From NCBI GenBank assembly GCA_009733575.1, contig ML769457.1:126619-190618 (forward strand): a stretch of 64,000 nucleotides of DNA. Reading direction: 5' to 3'. The notes under the pieces are model-generated. The model saw only the letters and a program-made list of their open reading frames with translations. It was not told where the DNA came from and made no database searches. This document shows, one piece after another, positions 1-9,558 of this stretch. Source of the DNA: Gymnopus androsaceus JB14. Lineage: Eukaryota > Basidiomycota > Agaricomycetes > Agaricales > Omphalotaceae. Every line of letters begins with the position of its first letter. Position 1 is the first letter of the stretch. The translations under genes and the position numbers were made by a program.

Positions 1-909
1 TTCTAGGCCCATTTGACAAAAACCTCGGACGCACAACTGTTTGCTGAAGATGATGCTACCTGTGTTGTTTTGAATTCTGCACTGTATGCCCCTATACCAG
101 GCGCTGCTATCTCTTCTAATGCTTCAGTGACAATGCTGACATTGACCAGTCACTTGCAGCACTTGTTACTTTCAGGACATCACTTGTTGCAGCCAATTTC
201 ACTGTCCTTACAAATTGATAAGGAAGATTGCAGATAGGATAGAGTTAGCCGAACTTTGGAGTGGCTTAGCTTTACTTATTGAAATTTGAAATAGCTGTTT
301 AGTATGGTCATTAATTTCTTGTTCATCAGAATCCATCCAGTGTCGGTGAAATTTGAGGCAGAACACTTGCAACACATTACTTGATTAGTGTGGAGTCATC
401 GAAATTCATTGTCTTCACCACTGTGAATGATGATGTTCATAGCAACTTTGTGGCAACAGGTAGTATCAGGTATGTATAAAATGATGCACCTGTATTTGTC
501 CATTTCCCCATCGCACATGAAGTGCCCAGCTGTTGCATATGATATGACATTGTGAAAATACCACAGTGCCCACCACTTGCATGTATGTACTTTATGACTG
601 CTTGATACAAGCATAGACATTTAAATTTAGTATGATGCTAGTTGTAGTAGTCAGTGAGGTTTTGAAATGATGAATCCTGGATAACATCAATATTCATCTT
701 TTTGAAATTGATGTCTGATTATTTCTGCACTTTCATATTGTGTAGCTAGTATATAGATAGGCTCATTTTATTTTCCTCACTACAAGTTAGATTGAGCAGA
801 TGTTTCGGCATGGGCCTTCAAAGAGACTGGAGGATGGTACCGTCGGTCTTCAAAACCGCCTATTCCAAGTGGAAATAATGTAGGGAACATGCCAGGAAAC
901 AGATCACTG
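1..909. other. No gene recognised; AT-rich decayed DNA
   Basis: Only short frames without family resemblance are seen, several of which lack an ATG. The stretch lies next to the Helitron-like remnant and may be decayed transposon flank, but nothing in it proves this. Confidence 0.4.
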
Positions 910-1570
910 TTGTTGTACTCAGGTATTGGATCAGCGCTCATAGGTTAGTAAAGCAGGATCGTTGTCTTTACGCATTGAATTCGCAAAACCATGCACTGCA
1001 GCTGCAGTCCGACAATGTCGACCAGATACATCTGACGATTCGGGTTCATAAATACAGGAGCGTTCAATCAACACATTTTGCTGAGCCTCTTCTGAGAGAA
1101 GCGAACCGGGATGTTGGTCAAAACCCGAGATCTCCTCTTCAAACATACTTTTTGGATTAGTTTCATAATCGTAAACGATGCGCTCTTCAAGCCCAGGTAA
1201 TAAATCATTTCTGGGAAAAGGTTAAGGATGTTTTCATTGGGATCAGGCAGCTGGATACAGCCGATGTGATTTGCAGCAATGTTTGAGATCTTGCATTGGC
1301 GGACAAAGAGTTTGCGCAGTTCTTGCCGAGTAAGTTTCCGTGGTCCAACGAATACAATGCTAATGAGATCATTGAGATCCGATGGAGACCAAGGATGTGC
1401 ACATGCCATGCAGCTGAAGAGGGTCTTCTTCAGAGGATGATGTGCCATATAATCTCGCAACATGAGCGGTTGTGCGGAAGATAGAGCAAGCCATTTCTTC
1501 GACCCAAGTCAAATCTGAAAGAAGCTCACCACGACAAATGGTTATTCAAGGCTAACCGAGGCATTTTCGA
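910..1570 (-). mobile_element. Decayed Helitron-type coding remnant (DUF6570-like region)
   Basis: Three minus-strand pieces, read in order, resemble a conserved part of the large Helitron helicase proteins common in mushroom genomes. They are DLTWVEEMACSI near 1540, LISIVFVGPRKLTRQELRKL near 1330-1370 and FEEEISGFDQHPGSLLS near 1090-1145. In that family I recall a block of the type 'LTWVEE..CSIY..TAHV', then 'DVN..LSVVFVGP', then 'FEEE.AGFD.HPA'. Here the pieces lie in different frames separated by frame breaks, so no intact protein is possible. No helicase or Rep motif is visible in the window, so this is only a fragment. The assignment rests on remembered family sequence. Confidence 0.55.
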
Positions 1571-2063
1571 TTCGGAGAGAGAGCCATAGCAATCTTGACA
1601 AAAATAAAGCTCCGTATCTTTGCAGTCCAGTATCCTTTGCTCGAATGCCTTTAGGATCCAAGAGCAGTCAATCGAGTTCAGAATCTATATAACAAAAGCG
1701 TGCGCGTGGCGTATGCCTCAGGATATATTCATCGCGTATATGCAAAATGTCAAGAGGGGGAGTGTGCGATGCTTGACAGTAATGACCTTCGATCTTCGGA
1801 CCCGCAACAGGAACAAATATGAAGGGGTACATATTGAATGTTATTTTGATATGCTGTATAACGCTGAATAATTGTATCTTTCAGTACGAACTGGGGCCAA
1901 TTTCCCTTGCTCGTTCACTTCAGAGGACAGTTTGATAGCACGTTCACTCTAGCTTCGTGGCGGCGTTGAGCATCCCGGTCAGATTTGGCTTTCTTGTGAT
2001 CAGTATCATGTAAGGTAAAGGATTTTGCAAAATGAAAAGCCCGTTGAGAAAGAGGATAACCAC
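1571..2063. other. Intergenic, nothing recognised
   Basis: No frame with family resemblance was seen between the Helitron-like remnant and the PAT1 fragment. Confidence 0.4.
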
Positions 2064-2217
2064 ACTAGTTGGTCAAGACTGTCGATCCCTGGGATATTTG
2101 ATGTGGGTTCGATCTCGGGGAAGGTGGGCGGCCATACGAGTATAGGGGAAGAGAAGAGCTCTGGGGTGAGGAGGTGGCCAAACATAAGTTGCCAAACATA
2201 AGTTGCCTGTGACCCGT
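2064..2217 (-). pseudogene. Partial copy of the last PAT1 exon
   Basis: About 150 bases closely match the 3' part of the PAT1 gene at roughly 3855-3997, in the same orientation. The shared peptide is NIPGIDSLDQ followed upstream by a PPTFPEI/PPIFPEI block. The copy carries an internal 14-base tandem doubling (ccaaacataagttg twice, about 2178-2205) that the parent gene lacks. On both sides the match stops abruptly, and the frame does not lead into a PAT1 stop codon. It is a non-functional gene fragment, probably carried here by local duplication or by the adjacent transposon. Confidence 0.8.
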
Positions 2218-2451
2218 TATTTTTCACAAAACCATGTGATCTCATCTTCATCCAAACCAGTTCGCCTATGATGATATTGAAGCTGAACTCGAAGTAAGGG
2301 TTTGCTGCTCCTCTACTCGAACCGCTTGCTCATCGCATTAATCCAGCATCAATTCCACTGTATTATATGATGCTGCTTACGAGCCTCATGCGCCAAATCT
2401 TTCTAATTCATCGAATTCCGGTAAACCATTCCAGAAAGTCTCGAGCTGCTC

Positions 2452-2898
2452 TTGATTTCAGATGCATTTCATGATAAGTTCGCTTCTAGTACAGATCCCA
2501 GGGCGCAGACACTCCCTTCTCCCGATACGACTGCACTCGGCAATGACCAAAGACTCCTATATGGCTTTGCCATAACTGAAGAAGCCGTCTTCTTCTTCGA
2601 GGACAATGCAAATGGGATAGTCCATGATTCTGGAAACAATGCTAATCGCAATCGTCAACACATGATGCGCCGAAAATACCTCACAATGGCAGCAGCTTGT
2701 CGGAAGGTTAATGTTTGGTGGGATTCGAGTTGGTATGAAGATAGAAATCCAGAGGTCACCCCTTGCAAAGACGACATATTGTATTTTGCTGTGGTGTCGA
2801 AGCACTCAGCTCATTTGGAGTCTGCTCCTTTGAAAGAGGTCTTACTGAAGATCGGCGAGCAACTGGATTTGGGTGAGCCAGAGTGGATATTGGTGTAA
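2452..2898 (+). CDS. Hypothetical protein, probably a 3' exon
   Basis: An open frame of about 148 codons ends with TAA at 2898. I do not recognise the family. The reading is fairly acidic, contains a WWDSSWYEDRNPEV segment and ends in EPEWILV. There is no ATG at its left edge: the open frame begins with TTG and the first in-frame ATG pair lies halfway in. A splice acceptor such as ttccag at 2431-2436 or tttcag near 2461 may therefore join it to an upstream exon that I cannot place. It could be the last exon of a lineage-specific gene or a gene remnant in this decayed region. Confidence 0.35.
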   Translation: MISDAFHDKFASSTDPRAQTLPSPDTTALGNDQRLLYGFAITEEAVFFFEDNANGIVHDSGNNANRNRQHMMRRKYLTMAAACRKVNVWWDSSWYEDRNPEVTPCKDDILYFAVVSKHSAHLESAPLKEVLLKIGEQLDLGEPEWILV

Positions 2899-3640
2899 AA
2901 GTTGAAGTAGAAGTTGTCGCAGGTTGTGTTGTTCGACGATAAATACTATTTTTTGATTCAAATTATCAACACATTGACGTTCAAGAAGGTTCTAAATGAC
3001 GTGCCACAATCCCTGATAGCTATATTGTCATTCCTAACAGGAATAGCGAGTCTCTATCGAGGGTACGTTCGCGATTCACTTTCTTCGCTAGCGCCACAAT
3101 AACTGTACAGCTGTGCATACTCTAGTTTTCGTATTTCCTAATCCCGAAACGAAATTCACTACTTGGTATTCAGCAATTTAATTCTTTTGAACAATTGAGC
3201 AGACTGGACTTATTACTCCCTACATGCCAAGGTAAAGACTACAGGCTGGTTCACCGCTCTAAAGTCGAGTCTACTCTTCTTTATTTTTGAGGGAACACGA
3301 AAAATCTTTTTCAAAGGTGTTGAACATTCGGAGGAGCTACTACTAGTAGACCCAGCTTTGACATTACCATTATGATACTTACTATATTAAAGTATCTTTA
3401 CATTGACCCGCATCAATACGAATGTGTCGACTTTCAATAAACTACTCTTTCATATCGACTGAGTCTTTGCTTTTGACTGATCAGCTCCAACGGCGCACCA
3501 ACTTTCTAGACACACATACGATCAAGCAAGTCCAAAAGCACATTCTATCAATGTCATGAATCTAACACAACATAAACACTATTTTATACTCGGGACAACA
3601 TTGAAAGCACGAAAAAAAACCATCAAGCTAAATTATTATA
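2899..3640. other. Intergenic, nothing recognised
   Basis: No coding or RNA signal was recognised. The right side should include the 3' untranslated region of PAT1, which runs towards it on the minus strand. Confidence 0.4.
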
Positions 3641-6600
3641 TTACATCGTAATCTGCGAACTATCCAAACCAAGGGCATGCAGAAATAGATCGACATTGGC
3701 TAATTTTGTGGTCCGCTCCTCTTCATCTACCACCCATCCCTTTTTCGCGCTGAGGACATTGTCGAGCACTTTTTCGCGCAAGGACGATACGAGGATTTGG
3801 TGTTGCGTCGACGAGGCTTGCACGGCCAGTGCAGCGAGGAATTGCCACACGGGCTGGTCAAGACTGTCGATGCCTGGGATGTTGATGTGGGGTTGATCTC
3901 GGGGAAGATGGGCGGCCATGCGAGTAGAGGGGAAGAGAAGAGGGAACTCTGGGGTGAGGAGTTGGAAAAGATGGTCAAACATGAGTTGCCTGTGAGGTAT
4001 TAGAGAGAGACATTTATATGAACAGGAAGCGTACCATTGAGCAAAATCTTCCTGTGTAGGAATTTCGTCGACTTCTCCTTGTCTCATGACTTCCACTCGG
4101 GTCAAGAAAAGGGTCAACAGGGCCAAGCCAGGCTGAAAGGTCATATATCAGAACATGAAAGAATCAAGCAGGAGTTTGTACATACCCTACTCTTCGCAAT
4201 AGCGACAATATCCTGGCCATGCATCAACAATCCAACCAACCCACACACAAGTCTCAGATTCCCTTTAACAATGATGGGCAAAATGCTTTGCAAAACACTA
4301 CTAAGGAAAGCTTGTGTCTGGACGCTCAACATCAGCTCGTTCAGGTGTATCATCGAGGCTATCGAGGAGCGCGGCGTGCGAGATAACATCGAGTTGGGAG
4401 AAACACGCGATGAGGAGTGTAAGCAAAGTGTTCATTCGTTGCTGGTCAAAGTGTCGAGTGACGCGAGGAAGAATCTTTTTGCCTTTTGCAGCGCTCAAGA
4501 GAGAGATAAATGGATGAGGGGTGCTTGTAGCCAGAGGAAGCATCACTTTTAGATGACTCCACATTTGATCAACAAGACGGTCAAACTCGTTGCTCCTAGT
4601 GAAACGAGATTCAGCATTGGAGAAAAGCCAGCCAACTTGGACTCACCATTGCTCCAGAATACTCTTCGCCGTCCTCTGGATGAGGCTGGATCGCGTCGCA
4701 ACTGCTCCACATTGAGAACGAGGTCATACATATTTTCCAGAGTGACTAGTATTTCCCGTTGTGTGAGCGGTTCCATGCGGACTAGGTCCTCGGACTGTTC
4801 ACAGGATAATGTCAGTAGGTAGTCAGTCATCGCATAAAGGTACTCACACTACCGTTACCCAGCGTCTCACGACCAAGTCGCGCAGCGTGAGTCGCAGCGG
4901 CATCACTGTGCGAATTTGAGATCGAGTCCGACTTTGAAATGTGCGCATGCGGTTGAGCGTGTGAGAGTGTCGGAGAAGCACTAGGGGCAGCTCCCGAGTC
5001 TACTTGAAGTAGTTGTCGCGGAGCAGCTTTGTAACTTCTCCCAGAAGTCTTTCCGAGGGCACCTTGGAGACTGTGGAGCGCTTTGACGGAACTTAGAGAG
5101 TGTGGAGAGAGGCAGATGAACAAACTCACAATGTAGACCCTTTTCCTCCTCTCGTTTCCTTGCATTGCTAACGATTCGCTCGACCTGCTGTTGCATGCGC
5201 TGCATGGCATTCGGACGACGATTTCCACCCTTTGAAGGGGCACCTAGTGCTACCCCACCGCTGGCACCAAACTTGAGCACGCGTTCGTCGTCAGCGCCCA
5301 AGCCCATCCGTGAGCGAACGATAGCACCATAAACTTGAGCGTAAAAGTCATCGGCATAAGGATCCTGAGAGACGAGCTGGGACACCTGGATTCGAGTGAT
5401 AAAGTCCTTGTCTGATTGGGTCATCAAGTCATTATATCGTGACTAGAAAGGAGAGTGAGTTGCGTGCACCTCCAAGGAAACCAAAAACCCTACCATGTGT
5501 GCAATTTTGGCGGCTTTTCTCCGTCGTTTCTCCTCCATCTTTTCTGCTTCCAAGATCTTGCGCATTGCTTCGACTCGAAGCGCCTCTTGATCAGCCTGTG
5601 GCAATCCTTGCATGTCTCTGAGGAATTCAGCCTGAGCCAACTCTGAGAGCAGTCGTTGTTGGAGCTGGATACTGTGCGGAAGGTAGGGAAGACCATCTTC
5701 AAGTGGAAGCGAACGATGGCCTGGTGACCGGGATCGCTGACGAAGTTGGTGCTGAAGCTGCTGGTGCTGCAACGCCTCCATATCAGCTAGGGTAGGGCCA
5801 GATGGCTGACGATCAGGTGGGATCGTAGAGATGTGCTGGGATCTCAGTTGTCGTTCGAGTTCCTCGACACGAAGCTGTTCCTGCAACTGCTGAAGCCTAA
5901 GCAACTGCTGTTGTTCCTGCTGCTGCTGAAGAAGGAGAATCTGGCGCTGCTGATGCTCCATAAAGCGAGGTGACTGTGAGACGGGGAGCATACGTGGCGG
6001 GGGAGTGCGGTGTTGGTGAGCATGAAGCTGCTGCTGACGCTGAATCTGGGCCTGCTCCTGCTGGTACAAAAGTCGCTGGCGTTGAAACTCACGCTCTTCC
6101 TCCTGCCTGAGGAATTCTTCTTCCTCGCGCTGTTTTTGCTGCAGTAACCTCTGTTGCTCGAGGTAATACTGCTGCTGTCGCTCGCGAAGGAGCGCTTCTT
6201 GCCTGGATTGTTCGACAGAAGCACGCATCTCGGATTCTATTTCTTGGAGAGTGCGGATGCCTGATTGTTGACGATGTTGAGCGGGGGAATCACCCCGGGG
6301 CTGAAGTGAAGAACGACCGGATCCATTCAGGCGCATGGAGAATGGAGACCTATCATCCCAGATGGACTCTAGGGAAATCGCTTGGGCAGCTAAGAGGTTT
6401 TTAAGAAAAACTGAATCGACATTATTGGAATTATCCTACATGACTTGCTAATAGGCTGCACCGCTGGATTTGCACTTGCAAAATCAAAGTCCTTGCCTTG
6501 GGCCAAAAATCAACGCGCGGTCCCGTTCGAAGATAAAGCTACTCACCGACTTTGCCGACATCGCCAAAAGTCTCATCGTTGAGCTCGTCATGTTCCTCTT

Positions 6601-6727
6601 GCAAAGCATCGCCGAGGCCATCGTAACTTTCTTCGCCCCAAGTGTAGACTGCCAGGTCTTCATCCTGCTCGACCCGTCGATTCTTCTCCCGTTCCAGAGT
6701 TCGTTCTTCGAATCCGAAAAAAGACAT
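3641..6727 (-). CDS. PAT1: PAT1, deadenylation-dependent mRNA decapping factor
   Basis: Pat1 is the cytoplasmic scaffold that joins the Lsm1-7 ring, Dcp1/Dcp2, Dhh1 and Xrn1 on deadenylated mRNA in P-bodies. The N-terminus MSFFGFEERTLE with LAVYTWGEESYDGLG is the conserved Pat1 start. Next comes a very glutamine-rich stretch (about 5700-6260), then the conserved middle NDLMTQSDKDFITRIQVSQL and DPYADDFYAQVYG, then the alpha-helical C-terminal domain ending near LFLHALGLDSSQITM. Exon borders read: exon 1 6727-6547, exon 2 6496-6440 (KDFDFASANPAVQPISKS), exon 3 6389-5494, exon 4 from 5442, and several more to the stop at 3641. The ATG at 6727 is chosen because it gives the conserved MSFFGF start; an ATG 25 codons upstream lacks similarity. 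Length is about 840 residues, normal for fungi. Confidence 0.93.
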
Positions 6728-6830
6728 GAGACTCAGAGCATTAGGAAGGAGGAAGGGATATTTTTTGTGACGCGTGACGATCTCGTCATGGTTATAATAC
6801 AATTATAGTACACTGTATGTAGTCTGTAGG

Positions 6831-8323
6831 TTAGAATATTACATCGAACACTCTCGACAAGAATGATCTTCCATCTTGTCTCGTCTGAGTATCATTATCT
6901 TCATCGCTAGCAGCAATCACTCGCCCTCGTCCATCAGTCGTGAACGGAGGTGGTGTCTGCTGCTCCTCGATTTCATCGTCTGAAGTCTCTGCTAGAGTCT
7001 CGGGCGGCACAGGAATCTCTTCCAAAGGAGGAAGCTCATCTTCCTCCCCTTCTGAATCCAACACAGGCATCTCATCCACAGCTCTATTGAATTGTTCCTC
7101 AAGAAGGAGCAAGCCTTCGTGTAGACGTACAGCCAGAGTTGTCCTTTCCGCAGTTGATTCGTCTTCGTTTTCGGAATCTGACCATGCACCGTCCGACTCG
7201 TCACTATCGCTGACATCGTGCAAAGGAGGCATGGAGGAATCATCAGAGTATGCGCCTTCGTCAGGCGCAGGTCTCGGATTCGGAATTGGTTCCAAAGGAG
7301 GCGGGAGATCAGGATCTACATTGGGTGGCACGACTCGAATCCCAGCAGCAGGATTAGGAACCGCATCGAGCGACCAACGAGTGAGGCGCTGCGGGTTTGG
7401 GTTTGGTGGTTCCAGTCCCTGAAGAAGATCGGTGAGGGCAGTCGAGAGACGATTGTCGTTGAAGAAGCGCCCAATGACATCGAGAGGATTGCGGATGAGA
7501 TTTCCGTCGGCATCACTGGCGGTAGCAAAGAGCTCGTTGAAGAAACTATCAGCGGCGTCGAGGTTTCGGGTGTGTTGCCGGTCACGGTGGGCGGAGGCTA
7601 TTCTCATGGATTCATCTACGCCTTGGCTAAAGACGTGCGGTGTTCCGTCGTCGTTTAGATGCTGGTAGAAACAGTCTTTGCCAAAAGGACAGAATGGCCT
7701 GTGTGCTTTCGATTGGACGAAATAGCGACAAGGTACCCTAGCCATGCTTTCTTTATACGCGGATATGGCTAGTTCCTTCTTGGGATCCGTGTGTTTGTAA
7801 AAGATGGATGAGGGAGTGATGAATTTGGACGGAGCACGACACATGGGACACTTTTTGTGAACCCCTGATTGTACAACGTCGACTGACTTGGCTTTGGGAT
7901 CTCGCCATTCTTTGAGGCACTGTGAAATCATAATTGAGATTTGGAAGAGAGAGAGAGATGAGACGAGAACGTACATTGACGCAGAATACATGACTGCAGC
8001 CAGCGAGTAGACCATACAGCGCAGGTTTCTCAAAGCAAATGGAGCAAGCCTCGTCTAATGGGTCGACAATATCCGACCCCTGTTCGACGTGAAGGAACCA
8101 GCACTTTTCTCCGTGCTTGCAGTAACCTACAGAATTAGATACTAATAGTAACAAGACGTTACTACACACCTTTGGCAAAGTATCTACAGATCTTGGACTG
8201 ATCAAAAGGGGTCAAACGGTCCCCATGCGAGAATTTACATTGGTCTCCAGCAAAGCAGCCGCGAGGAGTCGTATAGTACCTGCAGACTCCCCGAGACTTT
8301 GAGGTGCAAGGACGGGTGTCCAT
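6831..8323 (-). CDS. Makorin-type E3 ubiquitin ligase (CCCH and RING fingers)
   Basis: Three exons (8323-8170, 8126-7975, 7919-6831) join in frame to give 464 residues. Two N-terminal C-x(7-8)-C-x5-C-x3-H fingers are seen: CRYYTTPRGCFAGDQCKFSH and CRYFAKGYCKHGEKCWFLH. Then follows a C3HC4 RING from CSICFEKPALYG to KKCPMCRAP, and a third CCCH finger CRYFVQSKAHRPFCPFGKDC. This order (CCCH, CCCH, RING, CCCH) is that of makorins, RNA-binding RING ubiquitin ligases. The last 200 residues are rich in acidic residues and proline (DDSSMPPLHDVSDSDESD) and probably disordered. The ATG at 8323 is preferred to one at 8365, which would overlap the start of the divergent HFI1 gene. The substrate cannot be told from sequence. 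Confidence 0.9.
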
Positions 8324-8363
8324 GGACAAGTTAATTGGCTTTGTAAGCGCCCAAACTTGAATC
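8324..8363. promoter_or_regulatory. Very short divergent promoter between makorin and HFI1
   Basis: The two start codons, facing away from each other, are separated by only 40 bases. At least one gene must have a very short 5' leader, or its promoter must lie inside the neighbouring gene. No TATA box is visible in the 40 bases. Confidence 0.6.
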
Positions 8364-9481
8364 ATGTCCTTGTCGACGACCAGCCATATAAAGTCTCAGC
8401 TCACTACTAACCTAGCCTCCAAAGCACCTACATACTTTGAATGTCTTCAGAGATTTATAACAGGTCGGATATCCCGTATGGAGTTCGATGATACCCTCAA
8501 GCCTATCCTTGATGCTCCGTATCTCAGTGAGGAGGATCCTAGCCTTTGGTTTATAACAACTCTGATAGATGTTGCTAGTCCAACTTCATAATGCGCTGAT
8601 AATCTCTCTATTCGATGCTCGCAGCCACAAACGACCGGTCACACCTCCCCCCGACGTACCCAAACCCCCACCTCGGAAACGCCGGCGGACACTTCCTTAC
8701 CAAGGCCCGGATGTCCCTGACGAGCAGTTGGGATCAAAGTCTTTTCGCTTGAAGAGATGGGCTATATCTCTAGGCAAAACCGAACGTGACCGTATCCGTA
8801 CCCTTCCATCGGTCCCGCCTTCAAGTCAACTAGGAAAAGAAATCACTGAAGAGATTCAACGAGAACGGCCTTTGCATCTGCAAAGAGAGCGCGAAAGTGT
8901 GTGTTTTTCCATCTGCATTTTGGCTCTAGCTGAACGATAAAAAGGTGATCCTGGTACTCGTGTTCCGTTAGCGCTATCCACGATATCTCGTGCACCGACG
9001 GTTCATCATATATTTGAGCGTGTAAACCTCATCTGCTCCCAGCATAACCTCTCTTCACCTGCAAGGAATGTCGCCAACTTGGTCCATCTCGCTTGCGAGG
9101 TAAGGTCATCATTGTTACTTATTATTACTTTAGCTCACTTGCATGCAGGTCAAACTAAAACAACTAATAACCCATGCCTTGACTCTAACGACTCAATCAC
9201 TGGCCATAACATCTGTATCTACCGCCAAATCATCCCACTCTTTACATCACCAGCCAAAGCTGTTATCAACAGCAGCCTTTGAAACGCTGTTCACAGTGTC
9301 TCCTACTGATCTTCCGAATAATAGTGCGGCGGCTATCAAGCTGGCTTTGGGAGATAGAGACGACGAGGTTGAGGAGGATACGATTCCAATGTTGAAGAAC
9401 AGGCAAGCGGGCGATCGGAGATGGCAACTTGCTGCTCTGCTTGCGCAGCGTAGCGCTGTGAAGGAGGCATTGTTACGATAG
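8364..9481 (+). CDS. HFI1: SAGA subunit HFI1/ADA1 (transcriptional adapter Tada1)
   Basis: Hfi1/Ada1 is the structural SAGA subunit that pairs through a histone fold with Taf12 and holds the coactivator core together in the nucleus. Four exons (8364-8526, 8579-8896, 8945-9099, 9149-9481) join in frame to 322 residues. Family signs are the N-terminal YFECLQRFITGRISRMEFDD and LHNALIISLFDA, a basic proline-rich stretch PPPDVPKPPPRKRRR, then the SAGA-Tad1 segment FERVNLICSQHNLSSP and the helix VANLVHLACEVKLKQLITHAL. The start ATG at 8364 directly precedes the conserved N-terminus. Introns are 48-52 bases. It ends 77 bases before the BRCT gene on the same strand, so the two are closely spaced head to tail. 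Confidence 0.88.
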
Positions 9482-9558
9482 TATATACTGTTACGCTATA
9501 GTCACACCACCTGATACTGTATCACAATCACGCTTTCACGTTTACTCTTACTATTATC

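Noticed and set aside
780..900. Possible unusual tRNA (selenocysteine-like words such as ggtcttcaaaaccg)
   Set aside because: No complete acceptor stem or T-arm could be paired around it, and such tRNAs are very rare in fungi.
6940..7422. Long plus-strand open frame of about 160 codons
   Set aside because: It lies antisense to the conserved makorin exon, and its Ser/Gly-rich composition is simply the reverse reading of the acidic tail.
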